Positions 1 through 12,715 of a stretch of DNA of 64,000 bases are shown here, piece by piece. The translations under genes were made by a program, and so were the position numbers. Position 1 is the first letter of the stretch. Every line of letters begins with the position of its first letter. This DNA comes from Albugo candida (Eukaryota; Oomycota; Peronosporomycetes; Albuginales; Albuginaceae). The notes beneath the pieces are model-generated. The model was not told where the DNA came from, made no database searches, and was given only the letters and a program-made list of their open reading frames with translations. The DNA lies in NCBI GenBank assembly GCA_905220665.1, contig CAJNAR010000152.1:806001-870000 (forward strand), in the 5' to 3' direction.

Positions 1-1963
1 GACGGATACGATCATTTACAACCTGCACCAAAATGTTAGATTAGAAACGAAAATGGCTCCTCTGATGTTTCAGTGCATGCAGGACACGGCATCACGTTTT
101 TATCCGACATTCACTTCCCATATGACTTCAAGTGTAGCCCAACCCGACCATTGTCAGCTCCATTTTCAGCTGTTTCTATCCTTGTGCAAAAGTATAGGCT
201 CTGTATGGAATCGTTCGTGTATGGAGCCTCAGAACAATCAGAGATACCAATTCAGATCAAAGTTTATGGATCGATATCATGGAATATTCACCGTTTACAC
301 CGAGTAAGTCGATTTGATGTTGCGGCTCTTATCACTGTCAATTTGATCTGTAGACTGTACGAGGCAAACTTGAGACATATGATCACACGACTCGAACAAA
401 TGAAGAGTTCTGGATGGATGCGAAGTACTATGGTTTTACAGAAAGAGTTTGCAAGGCAGCAGTATACAAGCACTAATGCCCACTGCTTGGATACGAGCAT
501 AGATGGTTTGGATCTTGACTCACTGAATGGAAAGGAACAGACCAATGAGCCTTTGTGGCAGGCTTTAAGGCTTTTCAAGTTCATGTACGACTGTGCTGAA
601 GCTTTTCTCATCCATTGCAGCGATCTAGCCATAGGTCAGCAAAACACTTTTTTTGCAATTATGGAAGTCATGTTTCGGCAAGCAGTATTCGCCGAGAACG
701 AGAGGATCAAAGCCAAATTCCCATCAAAATTTAAAGCTTTCACGACAGCCAAGTCAGAGCATACATTGACCGCGTGGAATTCGCTTTTGGAAAGTATTCG
801 AACGTATTTTGCGCAACAAAAGTACCCAAGTCTTTTGCGTTGGTTCGCTCGGGTGAGGCATTCACATTTGTGGCCAGCAGTCGTGCTGATACTTGCATTG
901 TAATAGACAGAAAATTCCTATCAAACGCTCGAGAACGGGTGGAAGTCGTCCAATTTGCGTCTACTTCTTCTCAACATCCTAGATTATGATGGTGCGCTGG
1001 GGATACGGAGTTATTATCACGATCTAGAAGACGATCAACTGGTGAATATAGCTACTCGTGTTCGTCGTGAGGCATATTATCTGTCTTGCGGCTTGTTGAT
1101 CTGCAATACGACAAGCGCTCAGGCTCAGAGTCTATCAGAGTCATCGGAAAACTCGCTTTTGCTCACGCAAAAGCTCCGAAAATTCATTCTGACAAATTTC
1201 TTGGCCGAGCTGTTAGCGGATGCGGTCGCCGAAGGAGGACCTCTTGGCCAAACACTGTTGCCTTGTGCTCAATTTGTCAAAGCGTATGTACATCATTGCA
1301 AGCTCAACTTGAAGCCTGCCGAAGCTGTGTCTGACTTGGCAGCAAACCCACTGGAGGCGTTACCTTTCATTTCGTTGGTTGCGGAGTACACTTTCTGCAA
1401 GCCTCTAGACACGATCGTGCAGTACGAAACACTCAGGTATGCTTCTTCGCATCCTTCAGTCAGTTGAGTTGAGCATTTGGTGCTGTAGCTACATTTTGGC
1501 TATCGAACTCTGTGGTATTCTTCAGTATATGCTTGAAACTTTCGAATGGTGGGGTCGCTCGGATCGACTGTGTGAGCATAAGCAAGTGTTTAATCTTTTA
1601 CACTTGAGCTTGTGCTCCATAGGAGTCATCCTCCGCCATGTGGACGAATCCAGTTTCAATGAAATCGTCGATACCTTGATCGATGGAGGGAAAAAGGAGA
1701 TATTGGATCTAGATGCAATCAAAAACCGCTTTCAGAAAGAAAACACCCGAATGCTGGCCAAAGAGTACAGCCCGATAGAACGAGTGAACGCATTCGATAG
1801 ACCTAAAGGCGAAACCCCGGATGCGTATGGATTCAGTAAAGCCCTGATCTGTGCCGATTTACTGTGTGCCACAAGATCTCTTATCAAAGTGTGTTGCCTG
1901 ACTGCTGTTCAACAACGAGAAATTCAAATGGCTGTGCGATTATTTGCAAGTTTACGAGATTGA
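1..1963 (+). CDS. Unidentified helical protein, 3' part of gene (5' end outside window)
   Basis: I do not recognise the family. The reading frame is already open at the left edge and joins four exons: <2..303, 354..852, 907..1436 and 1489..1963. The three introns (50-54 nt) have GT/AG ends and frame is kept across all of them, giving about 601 visible residues. The product is rich in predicted helix with regularly spaced leucines and no signal peptide, membrane segment or catalytic motif that I can see, which suggests the C-terminal part of a large alpha-solenoid scaffold (a nucleoporin is one possibility, not supported by any motif). The first exon continues a frame that reads through the ATG at 53, so I treat that ATG as internal. 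The last exon could splice further at about 1943, so the exact C-terminus is uncertain. Confidence 0.6.
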
Positions 1964-2015
1964 AACGCCTTCATTCATGGAGATCATAATCAGTAGCTCA
2001 GCTCTCTGGTGCTGG

Positions 2016-2896
2016 CTAAAGTCTTCTCACAAACACACACCAGTTGGAGCGACTATAGCATGTCTTCTCCACTATCAAGCCGGGAATTTGTGCGACCAAC
2101 GACTCAATTTCTCCTTCTCGATAAACATGGCAATATCGCTGATATACTATCCACTTTTTCTCATCTTCTGTGCTGAGTTGAGATTCTTTTACCTCCACTT
2201 TCTCCTCAGAGTGTGCGTTTTCTTTCGCGTACTTATGCTGCAGTTTCCAGTCCACCAGAACGTCTTGCTTGTTGAAAATTCGCTTTGAACGCTCATCTTG
2301 CTCGAAGGCCCATGCAAGAATCAGAATTGATCGACCGGATTTGACAATTCGAGCCAACTCGCTGCGACATATCAAGTTGAAGGGATGCTACTGTGAGTTC
2401 AGACGGCTATCTGACCTAATTAGCGCGATACGACGATGATTGTTGGACACATGATGCAATACTGCGATACAGATTGCCGCGTCACACGATTCCGAGCGCA
2501 TTGGTATTTTAAGCGCATCACAAGCAAACAAATCCGAGCAATTACTATCAAAAACAGAAAAGTACACAGAAGCCACTCCATACGACAATTCACTCACTTT
2601 TCCTTTACTGCTGCGCATTTGAGAAGCGGCAGACTGCGATCAGATCCTATAACGCTGATACTATCATTAACGTGAAGATATTTGCCATTCCCACAGCCAA
2701 TGTCTGCAACAATCGAGCCGGCAGTGAGTTGTTGCAAGAATTCAGTGACGATGGGCCAAGCATGATGACGTGTGTGGCTGAAATGGGATGCAATATTATC
2801 GTACACTTGATGCACATGCTCTCGTTCGACTAAATTCGGCGATAAAGAGCTACTTATTGCATCTGATTGTGATATATCGAATGGTTTTGGCTCCAT
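2016..2896 (-). CDS. TRM9: tRNA (carboxymethyluridine-34) methyltransferase, TRM9/ALKBH8 type
   Basis: Exons complement(2598..2896, 2416..2544, 2016..2361), with 53- and 54-nt introns, encode about 257 residues. Recognised from the TRM9 pattern: EREHVHQVYDNIASHFSHTR at the start, SAM-binding ADIGCGNGKYL, GSDRS, then DALKIP, IAVLHHVS, WAFEQ, QDVLVDWKL and the C-terminal YCHVYREGEIE and RSNWCVF. TRM9 with TRM112 methylates carboxymethyl-uridine at the wobble position of certain tRNAs in the cytoplasm, giving mcm5U. Length is close to the yeast enzyme, and there is no ALKBH8-type AlkB or RRM extension. Start is the first ATG of the exon carrying the family N-terminus. The gene is convergent with the gene ending at 1963. 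Confidence 0.92.
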
Positions 2897-3643
2897 AACA
2901 ATGCATACAGTTTTCAGTATACTCGTCTACCAGCAAAAAAGCTCCAAGGATTATATTGTATGTATGGTACAGGCGCATTGTTTTGAGACGTTGCATTCAT
3001 GGGCTACCGAGTCTAAATCTACTATGGACGAGTAGATGCATGTGCAATTCTTTTCGGTTTGGCATAAATGAGAGCTGGAGTGGTGGGTTAGTAGGATCGA
3101 AAGCTGGCCATGAGGCTCTTTGTATGTGCTTCCAAAAAAAGCTTATATAGTCGCATGAAGGTGGAGGAATAAAGCAGTTTTTTGTTATTGCTCTAGTACC
3201 CGATAGGATTGCTTCTAATGTATTCGCTACGTGACATAAAATGATGCGTCGTACCGCTGAGATACACTGTCGACAACGGGTGAGTGAGTGGTCATCTCTT
3301 GGGTAATTTGATACATTTGATTGCGTCTTTCACAGCGTACATCATTTCAGCCCAACCGTTCCAAAATCTCCAAATTCGGGACGACTTCGTCGATAGAGTT
3401 TATACAGCTTTCCAGCATCTTTAACGAATCTAAGATGTGTTAGTTCCAAGACAAAAAAAAATGCTCTTGAATCATTGTAGTCGATTTCGAAGCTTGCAAT
3501 GCACCAAGCACTTCTACTCACATGCCCAACTGTCCACCTCTTCTTGACATTTTCTCTATTATATGCCTCGGCAGACCTTATGACTTCGGAATTTTGCATA
3601 ATTAATTCATGATTGGTGTATAATAACATACCATAACTATGAA
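2897..3643. other. Intergenic stretch with one possible tiny gene on the minus strand
   Basis: No recognisable gene. On the minus strand an ATG at 3599 starts a short reading frame (MQNSEVIRSAEAYNRENVKK...) that reaches a good donor (GTGAGT, about 3525). Downstream on the same strand, around 3330-3430, two frames stay open and one splice choice would give a peptide of about 50 residues ending LEILERLG. I cannot decide whether this is a real small gene or the 5' region of the divergent ATPase gene at 3644. Nothing else is visible. Confidence 0.3.
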
Positions 3644-5983
3644 ATGGAGTCTGAAGCTATTGTAAAGCTCATTGAGAGCGATTCGTACACATCAAATGCA
3701 TATGTGTCAAAACACGTTTTCAAACGGATGATAGAACACTTTGGTCCCTACATTTTCATCCAAAGCAATCCGAACACAGATATCAACGTATTTCGACTGA
3801 GTCAGACAGATATGGTGAATGATGATGCACCGTGTCCAACGATAACTATAGATCACTGGCCGCCATCACAAGCAACAAATAATTTTGTCGATGGCTCAAT
3901 GATAACAATCGGCGGTGTCTCACCAATCACAAATATGCGTGTCGTGCAGTACTTGGAATTAGTGTATCTTGGACCCGGGGCATTTAGCTCACGGCCAAAG
4001 GTGCCAATAGAGTTTCTAAAGTCTTTGTTGTATCGTCGAGTGCTTTCTGGAGAAAAGGGAACCATCTCTCTCAAGGAGGAAGGTTGCGAGTACGGACAGT
4101 GGGCTTTCACAGCTCATTATCAGAAGCTTACAAAAAGTAATGCTTCACCTTGGGCTGGAATCATTGACAAAAACACGCTTATCTCAATACATTCACTTTC
4201 TACATGCGATAGTCAGCTTTCAAAATACATCACATTCGGCAAAAGGTCGATGGTGGATTGTATAGGAAAAAGTGGACAACCGTTTCTGAATCTCGTCGCC
4301 ATGGCTCTCGGAACCTGCAATTTCCCACGTGGTAAGAACGATAATATCTGATCATGTTATGAGGCAATTTTTTTTCTTAGAGTTGAAAGTAGCCCGTTCC
4401 ATATTGCTACAGGGTGCTAATGGAACGGGTAAAACAACACTTGTGAGATTGGTAGCAAAGCATATCGGAGCAAACCTGTTGCCGTTAGACGGGCTTCATC
4501 CGCTTACAGCGCATAGCCACACGATTTTTCAGGCTGCATTGCGTCTCCAACCAGCCATTATATTTCTGGATGATATTGAGCTGATTTTTCCAGCTTCTGG
4601 GGGCGCATCCATCTACAGACAGCTTCGAGAACTATCACTGTATTTAGAACATTTGGGTACGAGTGGGAGGCATCTCAAAAATCTCTTACCTTTTGCAACC
4701 AACTGATTTTTCCTCTCTAGAACTTATTGAAAACTGTCGTGTGGCACTTGTTGGAACGGTTTCCAACATCAGTGCTTTGCATATCAAAGTAAGGAAGCTG
4801 TTTGAAGAGGAAATATCGCTACAGGTACGCATTATTATATGCAGATGGTTTTATAATCATTTCTTTTGACCTTCTGAATAGCCACATGACAGAACGTGGA
4901 CACTGGATTTCTTGTCCGCTTTAGGCCTTCCTGAAGATGCGAAAAAATCCCTTGTCGAGCGGTTTGGGCAGAATATTAGCCGTATAATTTCTACTGCTCG
5001 GCAATTCTTTCTGTCCCATGAACCAGCAAGTCTTGCCCAATTATCTCATTCCGGTAAACCCACAAGTTCGATTTTGGTTGCTCCTCAGGTCGCTTGGTCA
5101 GACATTGGAGGCTGCAGGTCTATAAAGCAAAAACTGATTGAAACGGTGGTGTGGCCGATTGAGCGGCCTCAGATGTTCCAAAGACTGGGCATATGCCCTC
5201 CATCGGGAATGATTTTATATGGACCTCCGGGAACAGGCAAGACAATGCTGGCTAAAGCTGCTTCAACTGCAAACGGGTGCAACTTAATATCCGTTTCCGC
5301 AAGCGATTTAGTCCGTGCAGAATTTGGTGAGAGTGAGAAGGAAATCTCCCGAGTTTTTGATACAGCTCGAGCATCTCAACCCTGCATGATTTTCATCGAC
5401 GAATTTCAGTCTTTATTCGGTAAACGATCATCGGCTGGAATGGTGCGAGCGAATCAGATGCGTATCATCTCCGGCGTGCTCAATGCAGTCCTTTACCTCT
5501 TTAGGCAACATCAAGAATGACTTCTCAACTGCTGATGGAGCTGGATTCTATATCAACAATTCAGCCGCCAAATTCGTGCCAGCCGACTGACTTTATTCGA
5601 GTCTTTGTGCTTGCAGCGACGAACGCTTTGGAGGCAATCGACTCTGCTTTTTTACAGCCAGGTATGAAGATCCGCTTCATCATCAATATAAACTCTGACA
5701 CATTGTAGGGAGATTTGGAAACGTATTGTACGTTGGCCTGCCAGACGAGGAAGCCCGACAAGAGATTTTATTGATTCATAAATCATGTATGCCGTGGGAT
5801 TCCGATATTGATGTGAGTAGTCTTGTTACAGCAACGGAGGGATATAGTGCCGCTTCTATCGTCGCTCTATGTCGTCGAGCTGCGATCAAAGCGATGCAGC
5901 GACTCGATTCAGCACCGTCAGAGAGTGAATGCATTAACATCAGAGACTTCGATCTTGCTTTTGGAGATAAAACGGAAAAATAG
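3644..5983 (+). CDS. CDC48-family AAA ATPase, AFG2/SPATA5L1-like
   Basis: Six exons (3644..4331, 4381..4656, 4721..4824, 4882..5442, 5505..5661, 5709..5983) give 686 residues. The order is a unique N-domain of about 230 residues, then two AAA modules. Module D1 has Walker A GANGTGKTT (about residue 241) and a Walker B ending FLDD instead of DE, and is short, so it may not hydrolyse ATP. Module D2 has ILYGPPGTGKT (about 468), SASDLVRAEFGESEKE and FIDEFQSLFGKRS, closest in feel to SPATA5L1 (AFG2B). AFG2 ATPases release the shuttling factor RLP24 during late 60S ribosome maturation; that role is inferred by family. PEX1/PEX6 or a divergent CDC48 are alternatives. The ribosome factor TSR1 lies nearby, but I see no sign of co-regulation. 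Confidence 0.75.
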
Positions 5984-6250
5984 AATAAATGAACGTCATT
6001 GGAAAATAGAATAGAACATGTTGCCAACGGATCCTTCTGTGTAGTGTAGCTTCATTTGCATCGCTGTGTTTATCGACCACTAAATTTCAATGATTCTAAT
6101 TTATATTAGTTAGTCCCATTTATAGAATTACGCAAACAATGATAATAACAGTTACATCGCTGACCCTATGTGACGTGCATTAACTTTGGCATTTGATTAG
6201 ATTTCATGATAAGCTTAGCCATTATTGTTTCGCTTTTTAGGTGCTGTTGA

Positions 6251-7393
6251 ATGTGCTCATCATTCCTACAACAGCGCCATCGATATAGCTTGCTATTGCA
6301 AAGACGATGCGCTTCGACATGTCGAATCATGTTTCTTGGTGCACCCGGTGCTGGTAAAGGAACCTATGCATCTCGAATTGCTCCGCTGTTCAAGATCCCT
6401 ACAATTTCGACCGGAGATTTGGTTCGCCATGAAATCAGTAAAGATTCTTCAACGGGAAGCACTATCAAAGTAACGGATACGAATACACGATTTTACGAAA
6501 TGTTTTCTAATTCTGCATCGTCTCTCATTAGGATTATAGTGATCGTGGTTTGCTAGTTCCGGATTCCATCATTATCAAGATGGTGAAGCGCTTCTTGTGA
6601 CTTTGTCGAAGATACCTTCTCATAAACTACTCGTTCATAGATCAAAGCGAGATTGGATCAAGAGGATGCACGAAAAGGTTACATTTTGGTACTAAATATA
6701 TGTGCTAATTGTGAGCAGCACTCACGAGTTTTAATAGGATGGTTTTCCGAGAAATGTGTCACAAGCAGAATCATTTGATGAGGTAGTGGAGGATGTACAT
6801 GGATAATTGAAGTTTTAAGAGCACTTATTCATACTGTTCAGATTTCCAGCTTGGATATTGTCGTCAACCTTGCCGTGCCCGAATGGATTCTAGCCGATAA
6901 AATATGCGGAAGACGGTAAGTAATCTAAAAAGTATGCTGACAGGAAATTGAAACGTGTCGTTTCTTTTCAGCGTTTGCTCCGATTGTGGTGCTGGTTACA
7001 ATGTTGCGATGATTCGCAATGGTGAGTTTGATATGCCTCCTCTCTTGCCTCGAGTCGAGGGAATTTGTGATAGCTGTGGGGGCTCGAGCATTGTGCAGCG
7101 ATCGGATGATAAAGTGGAGGTTGTCAAAGAGCGGTAAGGATGCACAAACCATTCAGGGACCCATGTAGTGCGATATCTAATCTCATGGTACCATAGCCTT
7201 CGTGTATACAAAAACGAGACTTCTCCTTTGATTCAATTTTACGAGAGAAAAGGTATGCCTGTTGCGTCGCTGACATGAGCAAAACTAACCTGTCGCTATT
7301 GAAGGAAATCTTAGAACATTTCAAGTGAAGCGTGGTCTTGCAGATCTGGACGATCTGATTGCTTTAATAAAGTATGAACTCCGTATACATTAG
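6251..7393 (+). CDS. Adenylate kinase with zinc-type (Cys4) lid
   Basis: Eight short exons (6251..6469, 6532..6582, 6641..6688, 6738..6782, 6842..6915, 6972..7133, 7197..7252, 7305..7393) join in frame to 247 residues. Motifs in order: P-loop FLGAPGAGKGT, ISTGDLVRHEI, DRGLLVPDSIIIKM, GYILDGFPRNVSQAE and the lid. The enzyme interconverts 2 ADP with ATP and AMP. The lid has paired cysteines (VCSDCG and ICDSCG) placed as in zinc-binding bacterial-type adenylate kinases, where common mitochondrial AK2/AK3 lack them. The N-terminal 26 residues before the P-loop are rich in Arg, Ser and Leu with almost no acid, compatible with a mitochondrial presequence (inference). The exon 3 frame was fixed by requiring KGYILDGFPR across the junction. 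Confidence 0.9.
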
Positions 7394-7526
7394 ATTCTGC
7401 AGCGAGCAGCTCTAGTATAAAAGTTTTGGCCGTCATCTGATTCCGAGTGAATGAATTATTATTAAGCATATCATAGAGGAATCAGGCATCTGAATCTGAG
7501 AATTTATCTGTTGGTGCAAATCGAAA

Positions 7527-10180
7527 ATGGTACATCATCGCGCTGGGCCTTTAAAGCAGCAAAATAAGAAACACAAAACGGGTAAACATGTTACAAAAGC
7601 AATTAGAGAGCGCAAATGCGGTGGCAGAGTTGAATCCTCCACGAAAAAAGCGCATGCACAATCTAATAACACAATGCAAGCGAACAATAAGCAGATGAGA
7701 TTGCTGCGTCAGAAACAATTGCGACAGCATAAGAAAGAGAACCTCCTTTTGGATCGTCGTTGTGGTACATCTTCTCCTCTTAGCGCTTCTTCTATCGGAT
7801 TATAACAATGTGCTTTAAAGGCGGCGGTAATCGATCACAAGCTCCAAAGATTGTTGGAGTCGTTGGACTGAGTGATTCTGCAGACACCTCTCAAGTTTCC
7901 AATTTCATTTTACAGGGTGCCGATGAAATTGAGATTCCACATTCGGTTAGTGGGACCTTTGACAATGTTTTCTCGATTAAATTGTATTGTGGGCGATGCT
8001 GTGCTGCATCAGGTCAATCTGCTACCGAATTGTTCAGCTGGATGCTACAATTCGCATAAACAGAGCTTATGCGTCGTGGATTGCGGCATTGACTTCAATT
8101 ACTCACTAGACACAGCCAAGGTACGTGTCTTCGATGAAAAGAATTAGGGCGAATTAATGACACTTGCACTAAGGTCGCCGATATATTGGTGATGGTGCTA
8201 CCAGTTAGCGAAGATAGTAAAGACTTGGACAACATCGCTCGAGAAAAGATCTTATCGGCAATACGGGCGCAAGGGCTTCCATCGGTTGTTGGAGTCGTTC
8301 AAGGATTAGATAAACTGACTTCAAAGGCGCAAACAGACTCCAAGAAATATGGACAACGATTCTTTCAAACTGAGTTTGGAGAAAGTGTTAAGATTGTGTA
8401 TCAACAGACAACTCTCATTCGCACAATTCTTGCGATGACACCAAAAGTTATCCACTGGCGTGAAGCACGATCGTATATGCTCGGTGTAGCTACTTCTGTG
8501 ACGCCAAATCCCACGACACCAGGCAATGCGACTGTGGAGATTTCTGGGTATATCCGAGGCAAACCACTGTCTGTCAATCAACTCGTCCATATCACTGATG
8601 TTGGTACATTTCAGATGAGTCAAATCACCGCCGCACAGGTGATTCGGAAGAAGTGCGTGGACGACGAAATGAGTGGTAAGGTTGACGCTTGTGCCTCAGG
8701 GAATCTCGAATGTGAAATTCTGGCGCTTTCCAACCCGAAATATCAAGAAGATTTGAGATATGAAGCCGAGTACGACCCTTTTGCTGCTGAGCAAACCTGG
8801 CCCACAGAGGAGGAATTAGCTAATGCAGAGAGCGAAAAACAGGATCAGCGACAGCGCCTGGCGGGTGAATCGTCAGAATATCAGGCTGCATGGATGGTTT
8901 CAGATCCAGAAGATGATCTTGATGAAGAAGGGGACAAAGTAATGGATCGAGATGGAAGCTCGAGCGAGAACGATTCTCCGTTGGACCAATCTTTTTGTCG
9001 TACAAAGCCAAAGAAGTCTATTGCCAATGAAGATGATGACGATGATGATATGTCGGTGGATGAAGAAATACCTGCTACTCGTGCTGCCAAACTGGAAGCA
9101 TACAGAGAACGAAAACGTCAAGAACAAGAGCAAATGGAGTTTCCCGATGAAGTAGATATTCCTATCAACATGGCCGCTAAGACTAGATTCGCTCGGTATC
9201 GAGGGCTGAAGAGCTTGCGAACAAGCGCATGGGATCCGAAAGAATCCTTACCAACCGATTATTCGCGATTGTTCCAGTTTGAAGATTTTGCAATGGTCCA
9301 ACGACGCACGATCGAACGTGGGAAAAATGCTGAACAGGCAATTCGTGCAGAATATCGCCGAAAATTGCACACCGCTCGATCCCGTGGCAACTCTATTGCT
9401 TCAGCTATGGAAGATGTCGACGATTCGACTGGACGAACACGACTTTCCTTCACAGAATCGGAGTTTGGTGAAACTGGTTACGTTGTGTCGGGGATCTTTG
9501 TGACTCTACAAATCGTAGAAGTCCCCATAGAACAGCTACAGAAGCGGCTTGAATGTGGCCCACTTATCCTGGGATGTTTGCTCAAGCACGAGAATCGACT
9601 TTCGGTGCTCAACTTTTCGATTCAACGATCCGCATTGTTCACGGACCCAGTTAAGTCAAAGCAGGAACTTGAATTCCATGTTGGTTTTCGACGATTCAGA
9701 GGAAAGCCTGTTTTTTCCGATCAGAATCTGAAAAGTGACAAGCATTTACTCCAGCGCTTCTTACCGCAAAACGGATGGAGTGTGGCCACTACATACGGCC
9801 CAACTACATTTCAACCGGCTTCAGTGCTCATCTTCCGAGACAATGGGACCTTGATGGCGAATGAGTTGGTCGCATCGGGCACCCTGACAAACGTCAATCC
9901 TGATCGTATCGTGCTAAAACGCGTCATTTTGACGGGCGTTCCGGTTAAAGTGAAAAAGCGAAAAGCAGTCATTCGGTACATGTTTCATTCCGCCGAAGAC
10001 GTTCGTTGGTTCAAGCCTGTAGAACTGACGACGAAACACGGCGTTAGCGGCCATATCAAGGAATCATTGGGAACCCATGGCGACTTCAAAGCGATATTCA
10101 ACAAACCTATCAAGCAGCATGACACAGTCTGTCTCGTGCTCTATAAACGCGTGTATCCCAAATTCTGTGAAGCTTTGTAG
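7527..10180 (+). CDS. TSR1: Ribosome biogenesis protein TSR1
   Basis: Four exons (7527..7764, 7821..7945, 8013..8120, 8174..10180) give 825 residues. The very basic N-terminus (MVHHRAGPLKQQNKKHKTGK) is typical of TSR1/BMS1. It is followed by a degenerate GTPase-like domain (PKIVGVVGLSDSADTSQ, VADILVMVLPVS) without a usable P-loop, GYIRGKPLSVNQLVHITDVG, an acidic low-complexity middle with runs of Asp and Glu (about residues 395-460), and the C-terminal translation-factor-like region with ECGPLILGCLLKHENRLSV and the closing LYKRVYPKFCEAL. TSR1 is a GTPase-like but inactive assembly factor on the pre-40S subunit that blocks premature joining of translation factors. Length matches yeast and human TSR1 (about 790-805). 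Confidence 0.95.
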
Positions 10181-10302
10181 AGGTATAGCATAAGCCTTTT
10201 GTATTCCATTGTTTCGATTTTTTCTTCCGACGAAAAAGAATCTCTTTTGCACGCGTGCATAGCTCAATTACATGTTGAATGGGTTGGACCGATTTTGATC
10301 TA

Positions 10303-12715
10303 CTATAAACGAGGCCGCTTTTGATGGGGCAACACGTCCTCCGTATCCCCCTCCATAGACCTTGGCCGACGTCTTGATGTCTCTCTAGACACAGTAGAGG
10401 TTTGCTCGCTTGTTTCGTTCTCGGGATGCAGCCATCGAAACAGGGATGAAATCGTGAATTCTACAATTTTTCGTTCCAATCCAAAGTGAACGAGCAGCTC
10501 GATAAAGACTCCGCGAATCTCACATAAATTCTCATTGACCACAAATTGACGAAGATGAGCAATCCATCTTCGAGACATTGTATGAATAAAGTCGATACAT
10601 GTTTGCCCAAATACGCTCACTCGAGTGACCGACAGCGAACGTACGATAAAGTCGATCATTTCTGGTGAGAAAGAACCGAATGGTCGAATGAGCTCTTCCA
10701 CAAAATCACCGCTATCTTCATTCAGACGAAAACGCGCTGAAATTGGTTCCGGTATGCTTGCTTGACGAAGCTGCTGTCGTATCTGTTCCAAAAGCGATTC
10801 ACACCATGAATGATTCATCCCACGTAATAATGGTGGCATATCCAGACCGCTTTGAATCCCTTCACCAATTCGCACGATCATCTCATGAACACTGGAGGGA
10901 TCACCATTTAGCAGCCCGTAGAGCGCAGATACTGAGATGCCACTGAATAATCGCTTGAGAAAATCGGCGAAATTCCAGATCCTGGTTACATTCACAGGTG
11001 TGTTCTCAGACGTCGTGGAATTGTTCTCAGTATTGGGTTCTGGAGGTGGTAAGCGCAAAGTGGGAAGAACATTTGCCGTTGAAGCTCGAGTTGCTGCATT
11101 GTGTTCAAGCGCGTCCGGACTGATCAAATCACCAATCCAAGCAATTGGCCCTGATGAATGTATCCGATGACTTGCAGCAAATGTCGATAATGCAGTAACA
11201 GAAGTATAAGGAGTAAAGCCAGTAGAAGCGGCTGAATAGGTGGAGTGACCGTCGATAATACTACGCAAGCCAGCACTTATTTGTGCGGATGTCGCTGCAT
11301 CTACTGCCAAGTAACGCGATCGACGAGAACTGCTTCTACTCGCTCGTCCTCTCGCATTTTCCGATCGACGACTATGTAAATTTCTGCTTGTACCTCGAAC
11401 TGCGGCTGAGTCAAATGTTGCTGGCAGCCTGGTTGGTGAACCACTTGACGAACTGATACCTCGCGATGGAGAGTTGAGAAACATCAATTGGGCCATTCGA
11501 CAGAGTGTACGTGTGCTATCTCCGATACTTTCAAGAGTGCGGATCGCACGCATTGTTGATATCACAATACGGGGATCATCCGAGCGAGATCGCAACGTGT
11601 CAATTGCTACTGGCAACATATTCAGTCGAGCTTCAAATGCATTAAATAGACTCCGTAGACGTTCAAGACGATTTTGGAGAAACGTGATATTTGAGTACGG
11701 CGGAGACGAACAGCTCAGATCACGATGTTCCATACTGCCAAACCCATACGCTACAATATGAATTAGAAAATTCTAAGTAGACAATTGATTTACTCAGCTT
11801 ACCTGCATTCTCAAGATTGGAGGAGACCATATCGAGTTGATGATCTGCATGAGATTGTAATCTAGCGATCGACGAGTCACCTGAAACACGTCAACTGAAT
11901 ACTCACTAAGCACGGGATTTAAAAAATTTACACCGACCTGTCTCCTCCATATGGGGATCTGATGCTATAGCCATTGTGATCGTCCCTGAAGACGGATCCC
12001 CCGAATTTAGTTGAGGGTTCGATTCAGTTCCGCTTGCTGTATTTCCACTTGTACGAGTGGAAGCATCTTGGAACGGAATGATCATCGATGCCAACATCGA
12101 TCTTAAAAATGGCACATCAACGTTTGAACCCGTTGGTACTGCAATTGTTCCCATCAAAATACGATTCTGTCCTTGACCTAGCTGATCCTGATCTGCAGCA
12201 TTTGTCGAATTCTCTTCATGATGCAATCCCGATGTATCTGTATGAAGAGCTTCTCGCTGAGTGTCTTGCCCGACTGTGGAAGTTGCTGTTCTTTCGGCTC
12301 GTACAACCAAATGAAGCACGTGACCGTCTTCCAATGCGTATGACGATATTTTCTTCTCATTTTTGAGAACCTTACCTCGGAAGATTAATCGCTGTCGACT
12401 GGTTCCAACGCCCGTTCGAGTCGCAATTTGTTCCTTAATTTGTGCGACAAATGCGTCATTAAGGCACTGAATTTGATGTGTCTGATGATCCAAAGTGCGA
12501 ACTTTAAGTGATATCATGCAGTTGGGTGCATTATCGTTCAGATTTGAGGTAGAAAAGTGAGGTGAGGCCGTCGGCTCGATTAAGTCTGTCTCCGCGATTG
12601 GCCCAACATGCATTGATCGTAAGAGGTTAGATGGCGCTGAGGATGAGACTATTATTATATCTGCACTTTCCTGAGAAGATGTGCTTCCAGTGGCTCCTGT
12701 AGCCATCAAATCCAT
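10303..12715 (-). CDS. Ubiquitin-like-domain protein, BAG6/Scythe-like
   Basis: Exons complement(11938..12715, 11803..11880, 10303..11750) give 767 residues if the ATG at 12715 (MDLMATGATG) is used; an in-frame ATG at 12802 would add 29. Near the N-terminus is a ubiquitin-like fold (MISLKVRTLDHQTHQIQ ... RQRLIFRGKVLKNEKKISSY ... DGHVLHLVVR). The rest is Ser/Thr-rich and low in complexity, with a helical segment near FLQNRLERLRSLFNAF and a C-terminus ending in a basic patch (RRRPRSMEGD ... HQKRPRL) that could be a nuclear signal. This layout resembles BAG6, a chaperone holdase that routes tail-anchored and mislocalised proteins. I cannot see a convincing BAG domain, so other UBL proteins such as HERP or ubiquilin-like forms remain possible. 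It is divergent from the kinesin gene with about 220 bp between start codons. Confidence 0.6.
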
